Positions 1 through 10,303 of a DNA stretch of 64,000 nucleotides are shown here, piece by piece; the stretch's first letter is position 1; each line of letters starts with the position of its first letter. A program made the position numbers and the translations under genes. The stretch lies in contig JAWVWS010001017.1 in the NCBI GenBank assembly GCA_033807775.1, forward strand, positions 310,001 through 374,000, in the 5' to 3' direction. The notes under the pieces were generated by a model. The model searched no databases. It was not told where the DNA came from and saw only the letters and a list, made by a program, of their open reading frames with translations. The DNA comes from Saussurea involucrata (taxonomy: Eukaryota > Streptophyta > Magnoliopsida > Asterales > Asteraceae).

Positions 1-219
1 ATTACTCCAGATCAGGCAGTCTCTCTACCAGATATCCGAGTCGACAAAAAACTGAATTATGTGGAAGAGCCGGAAGCTATAGTTGATCGTAAAGTTAAAG
101 TGCTGCAGAATAAGGAAATAAGGCAAGTGAAAGTTCAGTGGAGGCATCATAGAGGTCAGGATGCTACGTGGGAATCAGAGACGGAAATGAGAGCCAAATA
201 CCCTCATCTTTTTACTTAA
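1..219 (+). pseudogene. GYP-A: C-terminal tail of Ty3/gypsy pol (chromodomain-like end of integrase)
   Basis: The window opens inside an open reading frame (frame 1) that ends at TAA 217-219. The 72 residues match the end of a chromovirus-type gypsy polyprotein: a linker with LPDIRVDKKLNYVEEP, then VQWRHHRGQDATWE, the basic/aromatic core of the C-terminal chromodomain-like module, then a final KYPHLF. In this family the module follows integrase and helps direct integration to chromatin. It closely parallels the end of the minus-strand GYP-B polyprotein at 27162 ([14 protein letters not shown]). A polypurine tract and LTR follow directly, so this is the 3' end of an element whose body lies left of the window. 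No stop interrupts the visible part; the state of the rest is unknown. Confidence 0.85.
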
Positions 220-240
220 CTGAATTCCGAGACAGAATTC

Positions 241-257
241 TTTTAAGGGGAAGATGA
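241..257 (+). other. GYP-A polypurine tract
   Basis: A purine-rich run TTTTAAGGGGAAGATGA lies directly before the LTR start TGTAATACC. It is the plus-strand primer site expected next to a 3' LTR. A very similar tract lies before the GYP-B LTR on the minus strand. Confidence 0.7.
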
Positions 258-440
258 TGTAATACCCCGGGTAAGTCCGTTAGATAATTTAACTATAAGA
301 TTTGATGTTTGGGGTAAGTTTGAATTAATTCATAAGTTTAAGGGTGTTTTGGTACTTATCATATAGTTTTAGCTAAAAGTGTAAATTGTTATCTAATACC
401 TATTAGGTATCAGATAAACCTCAGTTCCTAAAAATAGAAA

Positions 441-477
<37 letters not shown>

Positions 478-1712
478 GAGAGAAAAGGAAGCAGAGGAAG
501 AAAACGTACGGTTAGGGCTTCAAGTGATCGAGCTGAAATCAATTTGGAGGTAAGTTCCTTTACAATTTGTGTTTATAATCAGTAGTATTAGACTTCTATC
601 GGATTAGAATGTTTAATTTGAAGTTATATAGGTTTAATTGGAATCTGGGTAAAATGGAACCGACTGTGTTCTTGGATTCCCGGTGAAACCCCGGTATAGT
701 CGACTCCCGGTAGTATGGAGTCCCGGTAGTATGGAGTCCCGATAGTGTAGACTCCCGGTATTGTAGACTCCCGGTAACATGAACTCCTGGTGTTGATAAC
801 TCCCGGTACTGAGAAGTCCCGGTACTGAGAAGTCCCGGTACCCTGTGTAGTCCCGGTAGTTGTTAAGTTTAGTGATACAGTTGAGAACAGGAACTGGTAG
901 GCTTTATATGTTTGGCTAGTAAAGAGGTGTATGTACCTTAAATTGTTTCAGATTCTGTGGAGTCGTGGTAAGAGATAAGACCATTGTGAAAGGAGCTTGC
1001 GAGCGTGTGTAATAATCAAAACAGGTGAGTTTTACTTTAAAAGTATTTTCAACTGGAATACATATACGTATGGTTTGGAAATGTGATAATTGGTGATTAC
1101 GTGTTTATATGTATGGTATATGTGAATTATAATATATTGAGGTATTATATTTACATGAGTATTATAAATGTGTTATAATACGTTGGTCGGGCTTAGGACC
1201 GGTGTGTTTGGCTATAGAACCCGTATAGCGTTGTTTGGCTGTAGATGTTGTGCAGCATTGTAAATTCATTAGTTGGCTTGCAACCAACTAATATGGCCAG
1301 GAGGAATGAGAATGAGAAGGGAAGGTATATGTTGTGTGAGTTCAAATTGATATATTTGATAGTGCTGTGTGATTTATATAAGTAAAGGTTATATAAATGA
1401 TTTCAAACTAATAGGGATTTTTCTCACTTAGACCCTTAGGTCTAACCCTCATTTTTTTGTTTTAAAAATATGTATTCCAGGTGGTGGATCGTGTAAGAGC
1501 AAGTAATTAGAGTAAGAGATGGATGGCTTTTGTGAAGGATTATATGACGAAGAATTTGGCATGTTTAGCAGTTGTAATTTAATAACTAAATGTTATGTAT
1601 GTATTTAGTATAAAGTTTGTAGTAGGATGGTTTCTTTTGATATCTCTTTTGTTATATCGATGTTATGTTACATTATGTGATTTGTTGTGTATATGGGAAG
1701 TGGGTTGTTACA
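258..1712 (+). repeat. GYP-A 3' LTR (about 1455 bp)
   Basis: The LTR runs from TGTAATACCCCGGG to GGGTTGTTACA, the usual TG...CA ends. The start is confirmed by the related solo LTR at 24264-25801, which begins with the same bases next to a target duplication. It contains a (GT)n tract at about 441-474 and an array of TCCCGGTA-type repeats at about 676-858. The partner 5' LTR is outside the window, so the target duplication cannot be checked (the next bases are CCTGC). Confidence 0.8.
676..858 (+). repeat. TCCCGGTA minisatellite-like array inside the GYP-A LTR
   Basis: About ten copies of (A/G)(C/G)TCCCGGTA, each followed by a variable spacer of about 8-12 bases. The same part of the solo LTR at 24264-25801 has TGTCCGGTA/TGTCCGGAT copies, and the GYP-B LTRs have TCCGGA copies. 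Confidence 0.75.
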
Positions 1713-1967
1713 CCTGCCAACCCCTCCTACCCTAGTCGTGCCCCTGGCCCCTTACCCCACCTTGCCCCTGCCTTCCCTACCTTGACCATCCTCCTCACCC
1801 GTGCCCCTCTCACCACCCTCCCCCAAACAAAGATAAAGATTCCTTTCCAATTTCATCCAACCAAACGCAATCACAATGCATGGTCAAATTGCATTCCAAT
1901 TACTTCAAGGTCAAATTGCATTCCAATTACTTCAAAGTCAAGTTCCTTTGATGGATTACAATTCCAC
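1713..1967. other. Decayed repeat flank hit by the LARD element
   Basis: No credible gene. The first part is strongly C-rich. At about 1881-1937 there are two copies of a 27-bp unit containing GCATTCCAATTACTTCAA. Once the LARD element is removed, this sequence continues at 35169 (GAAATTCCATTCCGCG, then AATCAAACACCCCC). That second flank reads on the minus strand like the start of a Harbinger- or hAT-type MITE (GGGGGTGTTTGATTCGCGG). The LARD therefore probably landed in a small DNA transposon; that assignment is tentative. Confidence 0.4.
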
Positions 1968-4841
1968 TGTAACACCCATAATTTCAGTATGTAAAAGCCA
2001 CCCCATGTGTATTTGAAATTCCTAAGTTGTGGTTTCGAGTCAGAAACTTATTGTCCTTGATCCCTGAGAGAATCGAGGGTGTTTCACGGAAGAAAAGTCA
2101 AGTTTGGGGCTCGGTACCCTTTCGGCGAGAATGCCTCGCGGTTGTGACAGATGTCACTTTCGCTTGGCAAGATCGCATGGCTGGGGATGCCCGCGGTACA
2201 TGCTTGGTGAGAGTGCCCTGCGAGAGTGACATTGGTCACAATCGTCGGGCATAATCGCCGTCGGCCCAGGGAGTTTTTAAGTTGAGCTTTTCTTCAATTT
2301 TCTTATTTCTCTCTTCACCCACTTCCTACCCTTCTCTCTCAAACCAAACCCTTCCCTCTCATTTATCATTTTGGATCCCCTAGCCTAAAAATCCTTGTAT
2401 TCTAGTGTGACATTTCTTCTTCAATCTTGGATTTGGAAGCTTTAGGCAAGGATCACCCATCTCATCTTCTTCAACACCTCCTCACCATTATACCATATTT
2501 GGGGGTTTTTCATAGAAACCCACTTGTAAGTTCATTCTCCCTCTTTCTAATCTTTCATATGGGTTATAAATGCTCCATTTATGACTTCCTAGTTTAGGGT
2601 TTTGGGTCAAAATGGAGATTTTAATATAAGATGTTTGGAGAATGATTCTAAGTGTTTGGATATGTTTATTTATGTTTGGAAACTTGTGGATCTAGGTTTT
2701 TTGGAAGTTTTGCTTGAGGATTCAAGTTTCTTCAATGGAGCTCGAGTTGGGAAAAATCTAGATTTAGCCTAAATCTAGCAAGGTGAGTTTAAGTACATTT
2801 GTGAAAACGTTGTACATGCCAAAAATGTCTATTTTAAAGTTTTTTTGTGTTTTACATGAAAATATTAATTGTTGAGTTATTTGGTGGATTTTGATTACTT
2901 GGAGTATTTGACTTTATAAATCTTGTAAAACACCACTTTTGGGATTTTTGGGTAAAGTTGATAAATAAAGTATAAATGAAAGTATTTTGATAGTTTAATG
3001 CATAATTGGAGGTTATTTAGCAAAAATGCACTTTTAGTGTTTTGTTGGAAATATGCATATTTTATGTTGTAGTACGTTTTGAAAATTACGAACATGTGGG
3101 TCATTGGATTTTGGTCATTCCCGACCTTGTGAACATTTTGGAAAGTGTAAACCTTGGGTTTTGGGAAAAGGTGTGTTTTGTGTTTTTTTATGATTAACTC
3201 GTAAGTATTTGTATCTAAATGATTTATCTTGCGAATGTAAACCCTTTGGTATAAATGCACCTCGATGTGTACTTTGGAAAATGATTTGTATTAATTTAGA
3301 GTTGTGTTGAGTTATTTATGTCTATGGAGCATGTTTCGCATAAACGTGAGTTATATACGTCGTATTGCAATATTTGACTTTTTATAAGTGTCAATTGATT
3401 TTGGTTGATCTTATAGCTCGGGTTATGTCTATATTGAGTCTTGAGGACATTTTTCCTATTTTAATAATTGAATGTGGAGCTGTGGAGGTAAGTTGCATTA
3501 TTTCATTTTATTTGGAGAGTACATGTTTTGAATGTGTGTGTTATTCAAGTGGAGTCATGTACTATTAGACTATAATGCATTGGATCCATAGGCTTATGAG
3601 CCAGTCAAATTTATATAGTTGAGATTCTTGGTACTCTTACTTTGGGAAGTATGTCGTTTTGGCATTATTGTGTCCCGGTGTTGTGGAGAGGAACTTTATT
3701 AGGTTGTACTCTGGAATTGTGAGTTTGTGGTTTGATGCTCTAACACATGTGCACGAGGGTTGAACATCTCGAGTTATCAAGTAAGGAGTCAAGACTCCAA
3801 TTCTTAAATGCTAGTAGGTAGGCAATAAAGGTTCAATGGAAACCTTGAGGTGTAACTTACTAGAGAATGAACATGCAACAAGATCGTGTATCTTTGAGGT
3901 GTAGCTTGGCACAACAGACAATAAAGGATACGGTGGTGCCACCCGTTGCTGGGTGTGCGACTTGAGGTGTAGCTTTTATAGCAGACAATGGAGTCCGACT
4001 TGAGTTGGAGCTTATTAAAGCAGACAATCGAGTCACGATTTGAGGTGTAGTTCAATAACATAGTTATGCGGCTTAACTTTGTGTTCCACCACATGCAATG
4101 GAAGAGGGTCTCCCACGTCACTGAAAGGTGTCTTTGGGTATTTATTTTTATCAATGTTTTCGGTGACGTATTATTTTTATATGGATTGTTTTCCATGATT
4201 TATGGGATGTGTAATATGCCTCATCCGTGTTTGAATGTTTCAAATAAATAGAGCTTTATCCACGTTTACACATTAATTGGAAATTAAACGTTTATTTACG
4301 TTTTGAGTGATTTTTGGATATGAGTTCTTTTTTAGGACTTGATATATATTTTGGAGCCTTCGTCGTAAGATTTTTTGTGTGTTGGAAATTGGGTTGTTTG
4401 CATATTTAAGATAACCCCTTTTTGGAAATCATGATTTAAGTTGCGGTCCTTTCATTTAACGAATTATTTAATCATGAAGAAAACTCTTCAACTCACTAGG
4501 CGTTAGCCTAACCTTTTTATTTGTCGGCATGTGCATCAGTTTCAGGTTGGTGAATAGTACTAGCGACATTGTGGAAAGATGAGTGCTAGTGGTATGCTCG
4601 AGAAAGGAATAGCTTGGGGAATTCTTCCGCACTTTGGGAATAGCAACTTATATTTTGGTTGAGTAACACCCGACCTCTTTTAGTCATAGTATTTGACTTA
4701 TGTTAATAAATGTTGAAATTATTTATGTTTTAAAGTTGAGGTATTTCCATGGATGGATTTGTAGAAAGGAGTCTATCCTTTATTTGGTTAATTTATCGAA
4801 GTTTTTATTTAGTTGTTATTTCCAAATTTGAGGGTGTTACA
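1968..4841 (+). repeat. LARD 5' LTR (about 2874 bp)
   Basis: Begins TGTAACACCCATAATTTCAG and ends TTTGAGGGTGTTACA. It aligns along its length with the split 3' LTR (about 2898 bp). It holds a GC-rich, hairpin-prone stretch at about 2110-2260 (GCGAGAATGCCTCGC; GTGACATTGGTCAC). It also has a spaced repeat at about 3840-4060 whose core is TTGAGGTGTAGCTT. Short open frames here (for example 2027-2254) recur in the 3' LTR only because the LTRs are duplicates; I do not treat them as genes. Confidence 0.85.
3838..4050 (+). repeat. TTGAGGTGTAGCTT spaced repeats in the LARD LTR
   Basis: Degenerate units built on CTTGAGGTGTAGCTT, each followed by a phrase like AGCAGACAATGGAGTC, recur about every 50-65 bases. 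The equivalent array in the 3' LTR is split by SOLO-E and lies at about 22065-22103 and 34222-34400. Confidence 0.65.
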
Positions 4842-4862
4842 AGTTGGTCAGAGCTTAAGTTT
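4842..4862 (+). other. LARD primer binding site
   Basis: Directly after the 5' LTR comes AGTTGGTCAGAGCTTAAG. It matches the initiator tRNA-Met site TGGTATCAGAGC apart from a missing AT, so it is a slightly decayed primer site. Confidence 0.55.
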
Positions 4863-5482
4863 GAGAGAATTTGGTGTTGACTTGGGATACCTAGACTCAA
4901 ACTAGCGTTCTTTTAAGTGAATGAAAGTGAAATTGCACCATTAGACACTTTAAAATAAGATATTTTATGGTTGATGGAGTCGCGAGAAACGAGAATCACG
5001 TCGAGGGCGGCAAGTATGATCATGTACGATACGTTCATAATTACACATGGCCATTGTTATGATGAACCTACAAGTTACATGTGTATGTTTGGACTACTTT
5101 GATGTGACGATCGTTGGGGTAGCGAAGAAGTTTCTAAGCGAGTAGTCGTTAGAAGAGATTGATGATTATGTCATTGTCGCTTAAAGTGACAATAATTATG
5201 ATGATTATCTTAAGTTGATCGTTTCGGGTCGGAATTATGGGTTGGATTAGAACGATAGGCTTATTGAATCGACCTTAATTCGAGGAGAAATTGTAAAGTT
5301 AATCGATGCAACTTCAGGTTACTGCCTTAAGAAGTTTGAGCATTGGGATGACGTTAGTGTGACTGAGAAATTGGGGAATGTGGTTTTGCGTCGTTGAGTG
5401 CCCACCAAATTCATGCACGAACCTATTTCTAAAATAAATTGCATCAATTATTTTTCATGTTTCCCAAATCATCATGTGGGTT
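4863..5482 (+). other. LARD internal region, left part (non-coding)
   Basis: No open frame with gag, protease or pol similarity on either strand. The sequence continues after COP-C at about 17722. The last five bases before COP-C are GGGTT, its target duplication. Confidence 0.6.
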
Positions 5483-5675
5483 TGTTGGGTCACCAGGATT
5501 TGAAATTGACTCACCGATGCCTTTTCCTATTTGTTGCTTAGAATATTTAGCATGGTTCTTTTGAATGACTTGTACAAGATAGCAAATGTTCGGTGAAGTC
5601 GAAGATCAACCGAAACCAAGCTTGAAGAGATTCTCATTGTGGAAATAAGAAGACTCTTCTCAAGATACATGCAAG

Positions 5676-5862
5676 TCATTGTCCACCGATTGTGTCGTCA
5701 CACATCGGTGGACATCCTCTCCACCGATTGAGTCTTCACACTTCGGTGGACGACCTCCCCACCGATTGTGTCCTTACACATCGGTGGACGTCCTTCCCAC
5801 CGATTGTGTGCTCATATGTCGGCCAGATTGTTCCCACCGATAAGGATGGTCAAATCGGTGGT
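5676..5862 (+). repeat. Inverted-motif tandem array in the COP-C LTR
   Basis: Units of about 40 bases repeat the pattern CCACCGATTGTGTC ... ACATCGGTGG. Motifs thus alternate between ACCGAT and its reverse complement ATCGGT and can pair into small hairpins. About five units are visible, decaying toward the right. The same array is in the 3' LTR at about 16930-17112. Confidence 0.8.
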
Positions 5863-6183
5863 ATCAATGTGTAAATGGTTTTCTTTGCATATGATTTTAA
5901 AGACCCATGACAATTATATCGGTGGAACCCCCTTCGGTGCAATTGTCTTGGAATACACATCAAGAAGATCATTTACTTTGGGACAATATCTATTGCCAGG
6001 TAAAAGTGACTTTTTGTCATCTTATCTATTTTTAGATAAGGTCCCTTTCAGCATGGGTTCTATTCCTTGTACCAAGGAAAAGGTGATTATGACATATCAA
6101 CTTTTCAGAAGTCTACTGGTACGAAGCAAGTCCCCTGAAGACAGGTGTCCCAAGCATTTAATGCTTAGTACACTTCTTCACAC

Positions 6184-6190
6184 TATAAAA
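6184..6190 (+). promoter_or_regulatory. COP-C 5' LTR TATA box
   Basis: CACTATAAAAGGAAG is a canonical plant TATA box, about 310 bases before the LTR end. The element's genomic RNA probably starts about 30 bases downstream. The 3' LTR keeps it at 17407-17413. Confidence 0.75.
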
Positions 6191-6493
6191 GGAAGTAGAA
6201 GGCTCACAGGCAAACAACGCTTTCTGGATATCTCTCTCAGTGTAAGAAATCTCCATATTGCTTAAAACTTCATAGCTTTGTTCTAAGTGTTCTTAATTGT
6301 TTTGTTTTAGTATATTTTGTGAAAGATTGTTAGAATAGTTTATCTGTTATTTTCCGCAACAGTCTTTAGTTTCTATGTGTAATTCTTGTTGAAGGTTTTC
6401 AATAATAGAATTAAAATTGTGAAAATTTGAGTATTGTATTCAACCCCCCCCCCCCCCTTCTACAATACTTGTTATAGCCATATGGGACTAACA

Positions 6494-6508
6494 AGTGGCA
6501 CCAGAGCA
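6494..6508 (+). other. COP-C primer binding site
   Basis: AGTGGCACCAGAGC follows the 5' LTR directly. It resembles the initiator tRNA-Met site TGGTATCAGAGC with two changes. Confidence 0.75.
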
Positions 6509-6537
6509 GAAAGTTTAACTCATAAACTTGATCTGAG

Positions 6538-9158
6538 ATGGCTGCCTCTTCATCTTCAACTGTTGAAAATGCTTTTCAAAACAACTTTTCTGAAAATGGT
6601 TCCATTACCAAACCTCCTAAGTTTAACCCTAACAACTTTTCTCTTTGGAAAAGCCGTATGATGCTATTCATGGAAGGAGTGGATACTAGATATCTAACCA
6701 TTCTCAAAGAGGGACCTATTATCCCTAGAGTCTGGCTCACTATGAAACGCAGAGGCCTGGTAAGGAAACCGCTGATAAGGAGGACTCTAGTGACTCCAAT
6801 GACTCTGAGCCTTCCGACAAAGAGAAAGCCAAAGGTACTGGACGTTATATTCTCAAAAATCCTAAGAAATATACTGATGAAGAAAAACGTCTTGTTACTC
6901 TTGATTCAAAGCTTAGAGCAATCATTGCTCTCTCACTTCCTGATGAAGTCTATCATTCTCTAGTTAACTTTGAAACTGCTAAAGGGATGTAGACCACACT
7001 ATGTGTTCTGTACGAAGGTACCAAGGAAGTGAAGAAATGCAAAAAGATTTCTCTCATAAGAAAGTATGAACTCTTCACCCATGAAAAAGGTGAATCTCTT
7101 CCTAGCTACTATAATCGTTTTAACTCCCTTCAAAATGATCTGAAGTTACTAGGCAGAGTCTATGATAATGAGGAAGTTCTAAACAAGTTCATGGATTGTC
7201 TCCCTGGTTTTTGGGAGAACATGTGCACTTGTATCAAAACTTCCAAGGACCTTGAGTACATGCCTTTAACTGTTTTATATGGAACTCTCTTCAACTTTGA
7301 ACAAACCAAGTTACAAAGGAAATCTTTCATCAAAGAGATAAAGGGCACTTCTATTGCTCTTGTCAGTGAAAATTCCAAGAAATCTCAAAGTGTCCCACGC
7401 ATCACCTATCCTTCATCAGATTCTGATAATGAAACCCAAAGCAACTCTTCTCACCAATCGGAGGCATATCTAAGTGATACCGATGATGAAGGTGAAGAAA
7501 TTTCGGTTAAGTAGTTGTCTGATGAAATTGCCATGCTGGCTGGTTTTAAAAACAAATCTCGTTTTTCAAACAAATCCAAATCTTTCAGAAAACCCTTCTC
7601 TTCTACAAAAGCTTCCTCAACTGATAAGACAAATGAGGAATGTTTTAATTGTGGAAAGAAAGGACACTTCGCAGCTGAGTGCAGAAGTAAGCGTGTGATG
7701 AACTCTAGAAATTCATCTTCTGACAAGTTTTCCTCCAAGTTTGAAAAACCCAAAATTAACACTTTCAAATCAAACCTTGCCAAGAAAGATACTCAATCCT
7801 CGACCAAAGATCATCAAGAAAGGGCTGAGAAATACAAAGCCAAATACAAGAAAGAAAAGGAGAGAAATAAGGGTCTTCTTAGAAAAGGAAAGGGCCTCAT
7901 GGCCGAAATACATGATTGGGAAGAAGAGACCTCTGACAGTGACAACAACTCTCCCAACAAGTGCTTTATTGCCATCTCAGAAGATATAGAAGATTCTGAA
8001 AAAGCTACCTCTCCAATGGCTTTGGTGTCAACTGGGTGCTCGACATCATACTCTCAGGTACATCCTTTTAATGATATGACTGACAGTGAAAAAATTGAAG
8101 CTTATGAATCTTTAACTAAAGACTTTTATTCTGTCAAGGATGGTAAGAAAAGAAAATCTATTCAAGTTAAAGAACTCACATCTAAACTTGAAATTTGTAT
8201 GTCTAAACTTGAAAAGTTTGAGGAAATCAAAGCTGAGCTTGAGGATCTGAAAACCATAAATCATGTGATCTCAAAAGAGAAAAACAAGCTTTTTAAGAAA
8301 TTAAAAAGAGAACAAGAGACTGTTAAGAAATAGACGAATTTTTCAAAGAATCTTGAGCAAATCTTTAAAGATCAAATTTCCGTTAACAACAAATTTGGTT
8401 TAGGCTATCGAAAAACCATTTCTGACGTCTCTTCTCAATCTCTTGATCCTACCTCTAGTGTATGGGATGATGCCTCAGAATCAAGTTCTTGTGACTCTAT
8501 TTCCTTAAACTCTTTAGATCTAGGTGAAGCTTTAAAGTTTGGAATGTTCATAAAAGCTAAAGAATTTTCGTCTGATCAAAACATGGAAAAAGAGGACTCA
8601 AATGATTTTTCAAAACCCATCCATGATCTTTTAAAAGATTTAGCGATTGATGAATAGGTCCCTCCTTCTGATCTTTCCAAATCAAAGTCTGTTAAAAGAG
8701 TTAAAGCTAACCCCACCAATGTGAATTCTCCACTTATGTGTAACTCTTCAAAAGGTAAGTCTCTCACCGATGTGAACTCTCCTACCGATTTTCTTCCTCG
8801 ATCTGTGAGACTCACAAACTCAAAAGAGAAATCGGTGGAGTTTGGGAAGGATCATTTCAAAAATTCTTCAACAAATCTTTCCAACTCAGCTTCCACCTCA
8901 AGAAATGGGACTTTAAGCCTTCCCTCACACACCTCATCCTTGAGTCCTAAAACCTTTCAAGTTAATGTCATGAGAAAAGGAAAAGAAGAAGTGCAAAAAC
9001 CCAAAAAGATTTTTGTTTACAGAAAGTGTTATAACTGTGGTGACACTTTTCATCTTGCAAAGGATTGTCCAAAGGAAATAATTGAAAGAATCAAACCTAA
9101 GGACTCTTCCTCTTCTAACCCAAAAGGACCCACCACCAAATGGGTACCTAAGAACTAA
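6538..9158 (+). pseudogene. gag: COP-C gag (nucleocapsid polyprotein), disrupted
   Basis: Capsid/nucleocapsid part of the copia polyprotein, which packages element RNA in cytoplasmic particles. It starts at ATG 6538 (MAASSSST). The residues around NPNNFSLWKSRMMLFMEG and the helical stretch after 7029 are typical copia gag (UBN2-type). Two CCHC zinc knuckles are visible: CFNCGKKGHFAAEC (about 7640-7682) and CYNCGDTFHLAKDC (about 9030-9071), separated by a lysine-rich, coiled-coil-like region. A frameshift near 6730-6760 moves reading from frame 1 to frame 3. Then come in-frame TAG stops at 6990, 7512, 8331 and 8655. The first stands where tryptophan is usual (TGG to TAG). The frame closes with TAA 9156-9158. 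Confidence 0.88.
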
Positions 9159-10303
9159 TCTGTGTATGCATGCAGGCTTTTGAGCACCATCAAATATGGT
9201 ATCTGGATAGTGGGTGCTCACGCCACATGACGGGAAATAAATCCCTTCTCATCAACTATGTGTCTGGAAAAGGTCCATCTGTAACTTTTGGTGACAACTC
9301 TAACGGTTACACCAAAGGATATGGAACTCTCACTAATTGATTTGTCACTTTCAATAAAGTGGCATTTGTTGAAGGTCTCATGCATAATCTTCTCAGCATT
9401 AGCCAACTGTGTGATCTTGGATATAAAGTTATCTTTGAACTTTGTATCTGTACTATTGTGGACAAGAACTTCAATGTGGTGTTATCTGGAAAAAGGATAG
9501 AAAATGTCTATATCATTGATATGGGACTAAGTAATATTTCATCCAATGTTTGCTTTGTGTCAGATGACACAGCCAAAAGGAATTGGCTGTGGCATAAACG
9601 TCTATCTCATCTGAACTTCAAAACACTCCATAAAATCTCAAACAAAGAACTGGTGACTGGCATGCCAAAGTTGAACTTTGTTAAAGAAAAGCTGTGTGAT
9701 GCATGTGAAAAAGGGAAGCTCACCAAAACTTCCTTCAAAACCAAGCAATGCTCCTCCGTCACTCTTCCTCTTCAAATGCTGCACATGGATCTATGTGGAC
9801 CAGTCAGCACTCCTAGTCTTGGAGGCAAAAGGTACATTCTTGTAATTGTTGGTGAATTTACTAGATATACTTGGGTGTCTTTTCTCAAGTATAAAAGTGA
9901 TGCAACTGAAGATATCATCAACTTTGTCAAGAAAAATGAAGTTCTAAATGGGCAACTTGTACGATCGGTGAGAAGTGACAATGGCACTGAATTCAGAAAT
10001 AGTGCTCTTGAAGACTTCTTCAATGAGAAAGGAATTTCTCAAAATTTCTCTGGCGTTAGAACTCCTCAGCAAAATGGAGTCGTGGAAAGAAAGAACATAA
10101 CTCTATGTGAGGCTGCTAGATCAATGCTAAGTGAATCTAATCTTCGCACCTATTTTTGGGCTGAAGCTGTTAATACTGCTTGCTTTACCCAAAATAGGTC
10201 GGTGATATCCAAGAGACATGATAAGACCCCTTATGAAGTTTTTCATGGCAGAAAACCAAATATAGGCTTTTTCATGTCTTTGGTTGTGTGTGTTTTATTC
10301 TAA
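9158..10303 (+). pseudogene. pol: COP-C protease and integrase region, disrupted
   Basis: Reading shifts to frame 2 (-1 relative to gag). The aspartic protease core is WYLDSGCSRHMTG near 9197. The GAG-pre-integrase zinc module follows: WLWHKRLSHLNF with the pair CDACEKGK, giving an H-H-C-C finger near 9590-9710. The integrase catalytic core shows the D,D,E triad in LHMDLCGP (about 9780), RSDNGTEF (about 9975) and NGVVERKN (about 10075). A TGA at 9338-9340 interrupts the protease, and a lost T in the T-run near 10268 shifts the frame before the next segment. Whether gag and pol were once joined by a -1 frameshift, or the shift is later damage, cannot be told from one copy. Confidence 0.88.

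Larger units (their letters stand above)
5483..6493 (+). repeat. COP-C 5' LTR (1011 bp)
   Basis: Starts TGTTGGGTCACC and ends GGGACTAACA, next to a tRNA-Met-type primer site. It carries an array of CCACCGAT and ATCGGTGG at 5680-5860, a TATA box at 6184-6190 and a run of about 16 C residues near 6445-6460. Compared with the 3' LTR it keeps 28 extra bases near 6126-6158, lying between two AAGCA copies. Confidence 0.92.

Noticed and set aside
1665..1994. 109-codon plus-strand frame across the GYP-A LTR end
   Set aside because: It spans the LTR border, a C-rich flank and the start of the LARD LTR, so it is an accidental frame with no domain.
2027..2254. 75-codon frame repeated at 20211-20438
   Set aside because: Repeats only because both lie in the two LTRs of the LARD; no motif.
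2895..3260. 121-codon minus-strand frame
   Set aside because: AT-rich LTR sequence; amino acids are biased and the 3' LTR copy is not kept open.
3365..3568. 67-codon frame similar to 21548-21787
   Set aside because: Again LTR duplication, not a gene.
5676..5862. CRISPR-like regular repeats
   Set aside because: Repeats alternate in orientation, lie in a plant LTR, and spacers are not unique; no cas genes.
6494..6508. Possible tRNA fragments at the TGGTATCAGAGC-like sites
   Set aside because: These are primer binding sites after LTRs; no cloverleaf around them. I saw no real tRNA or rRNA gene.
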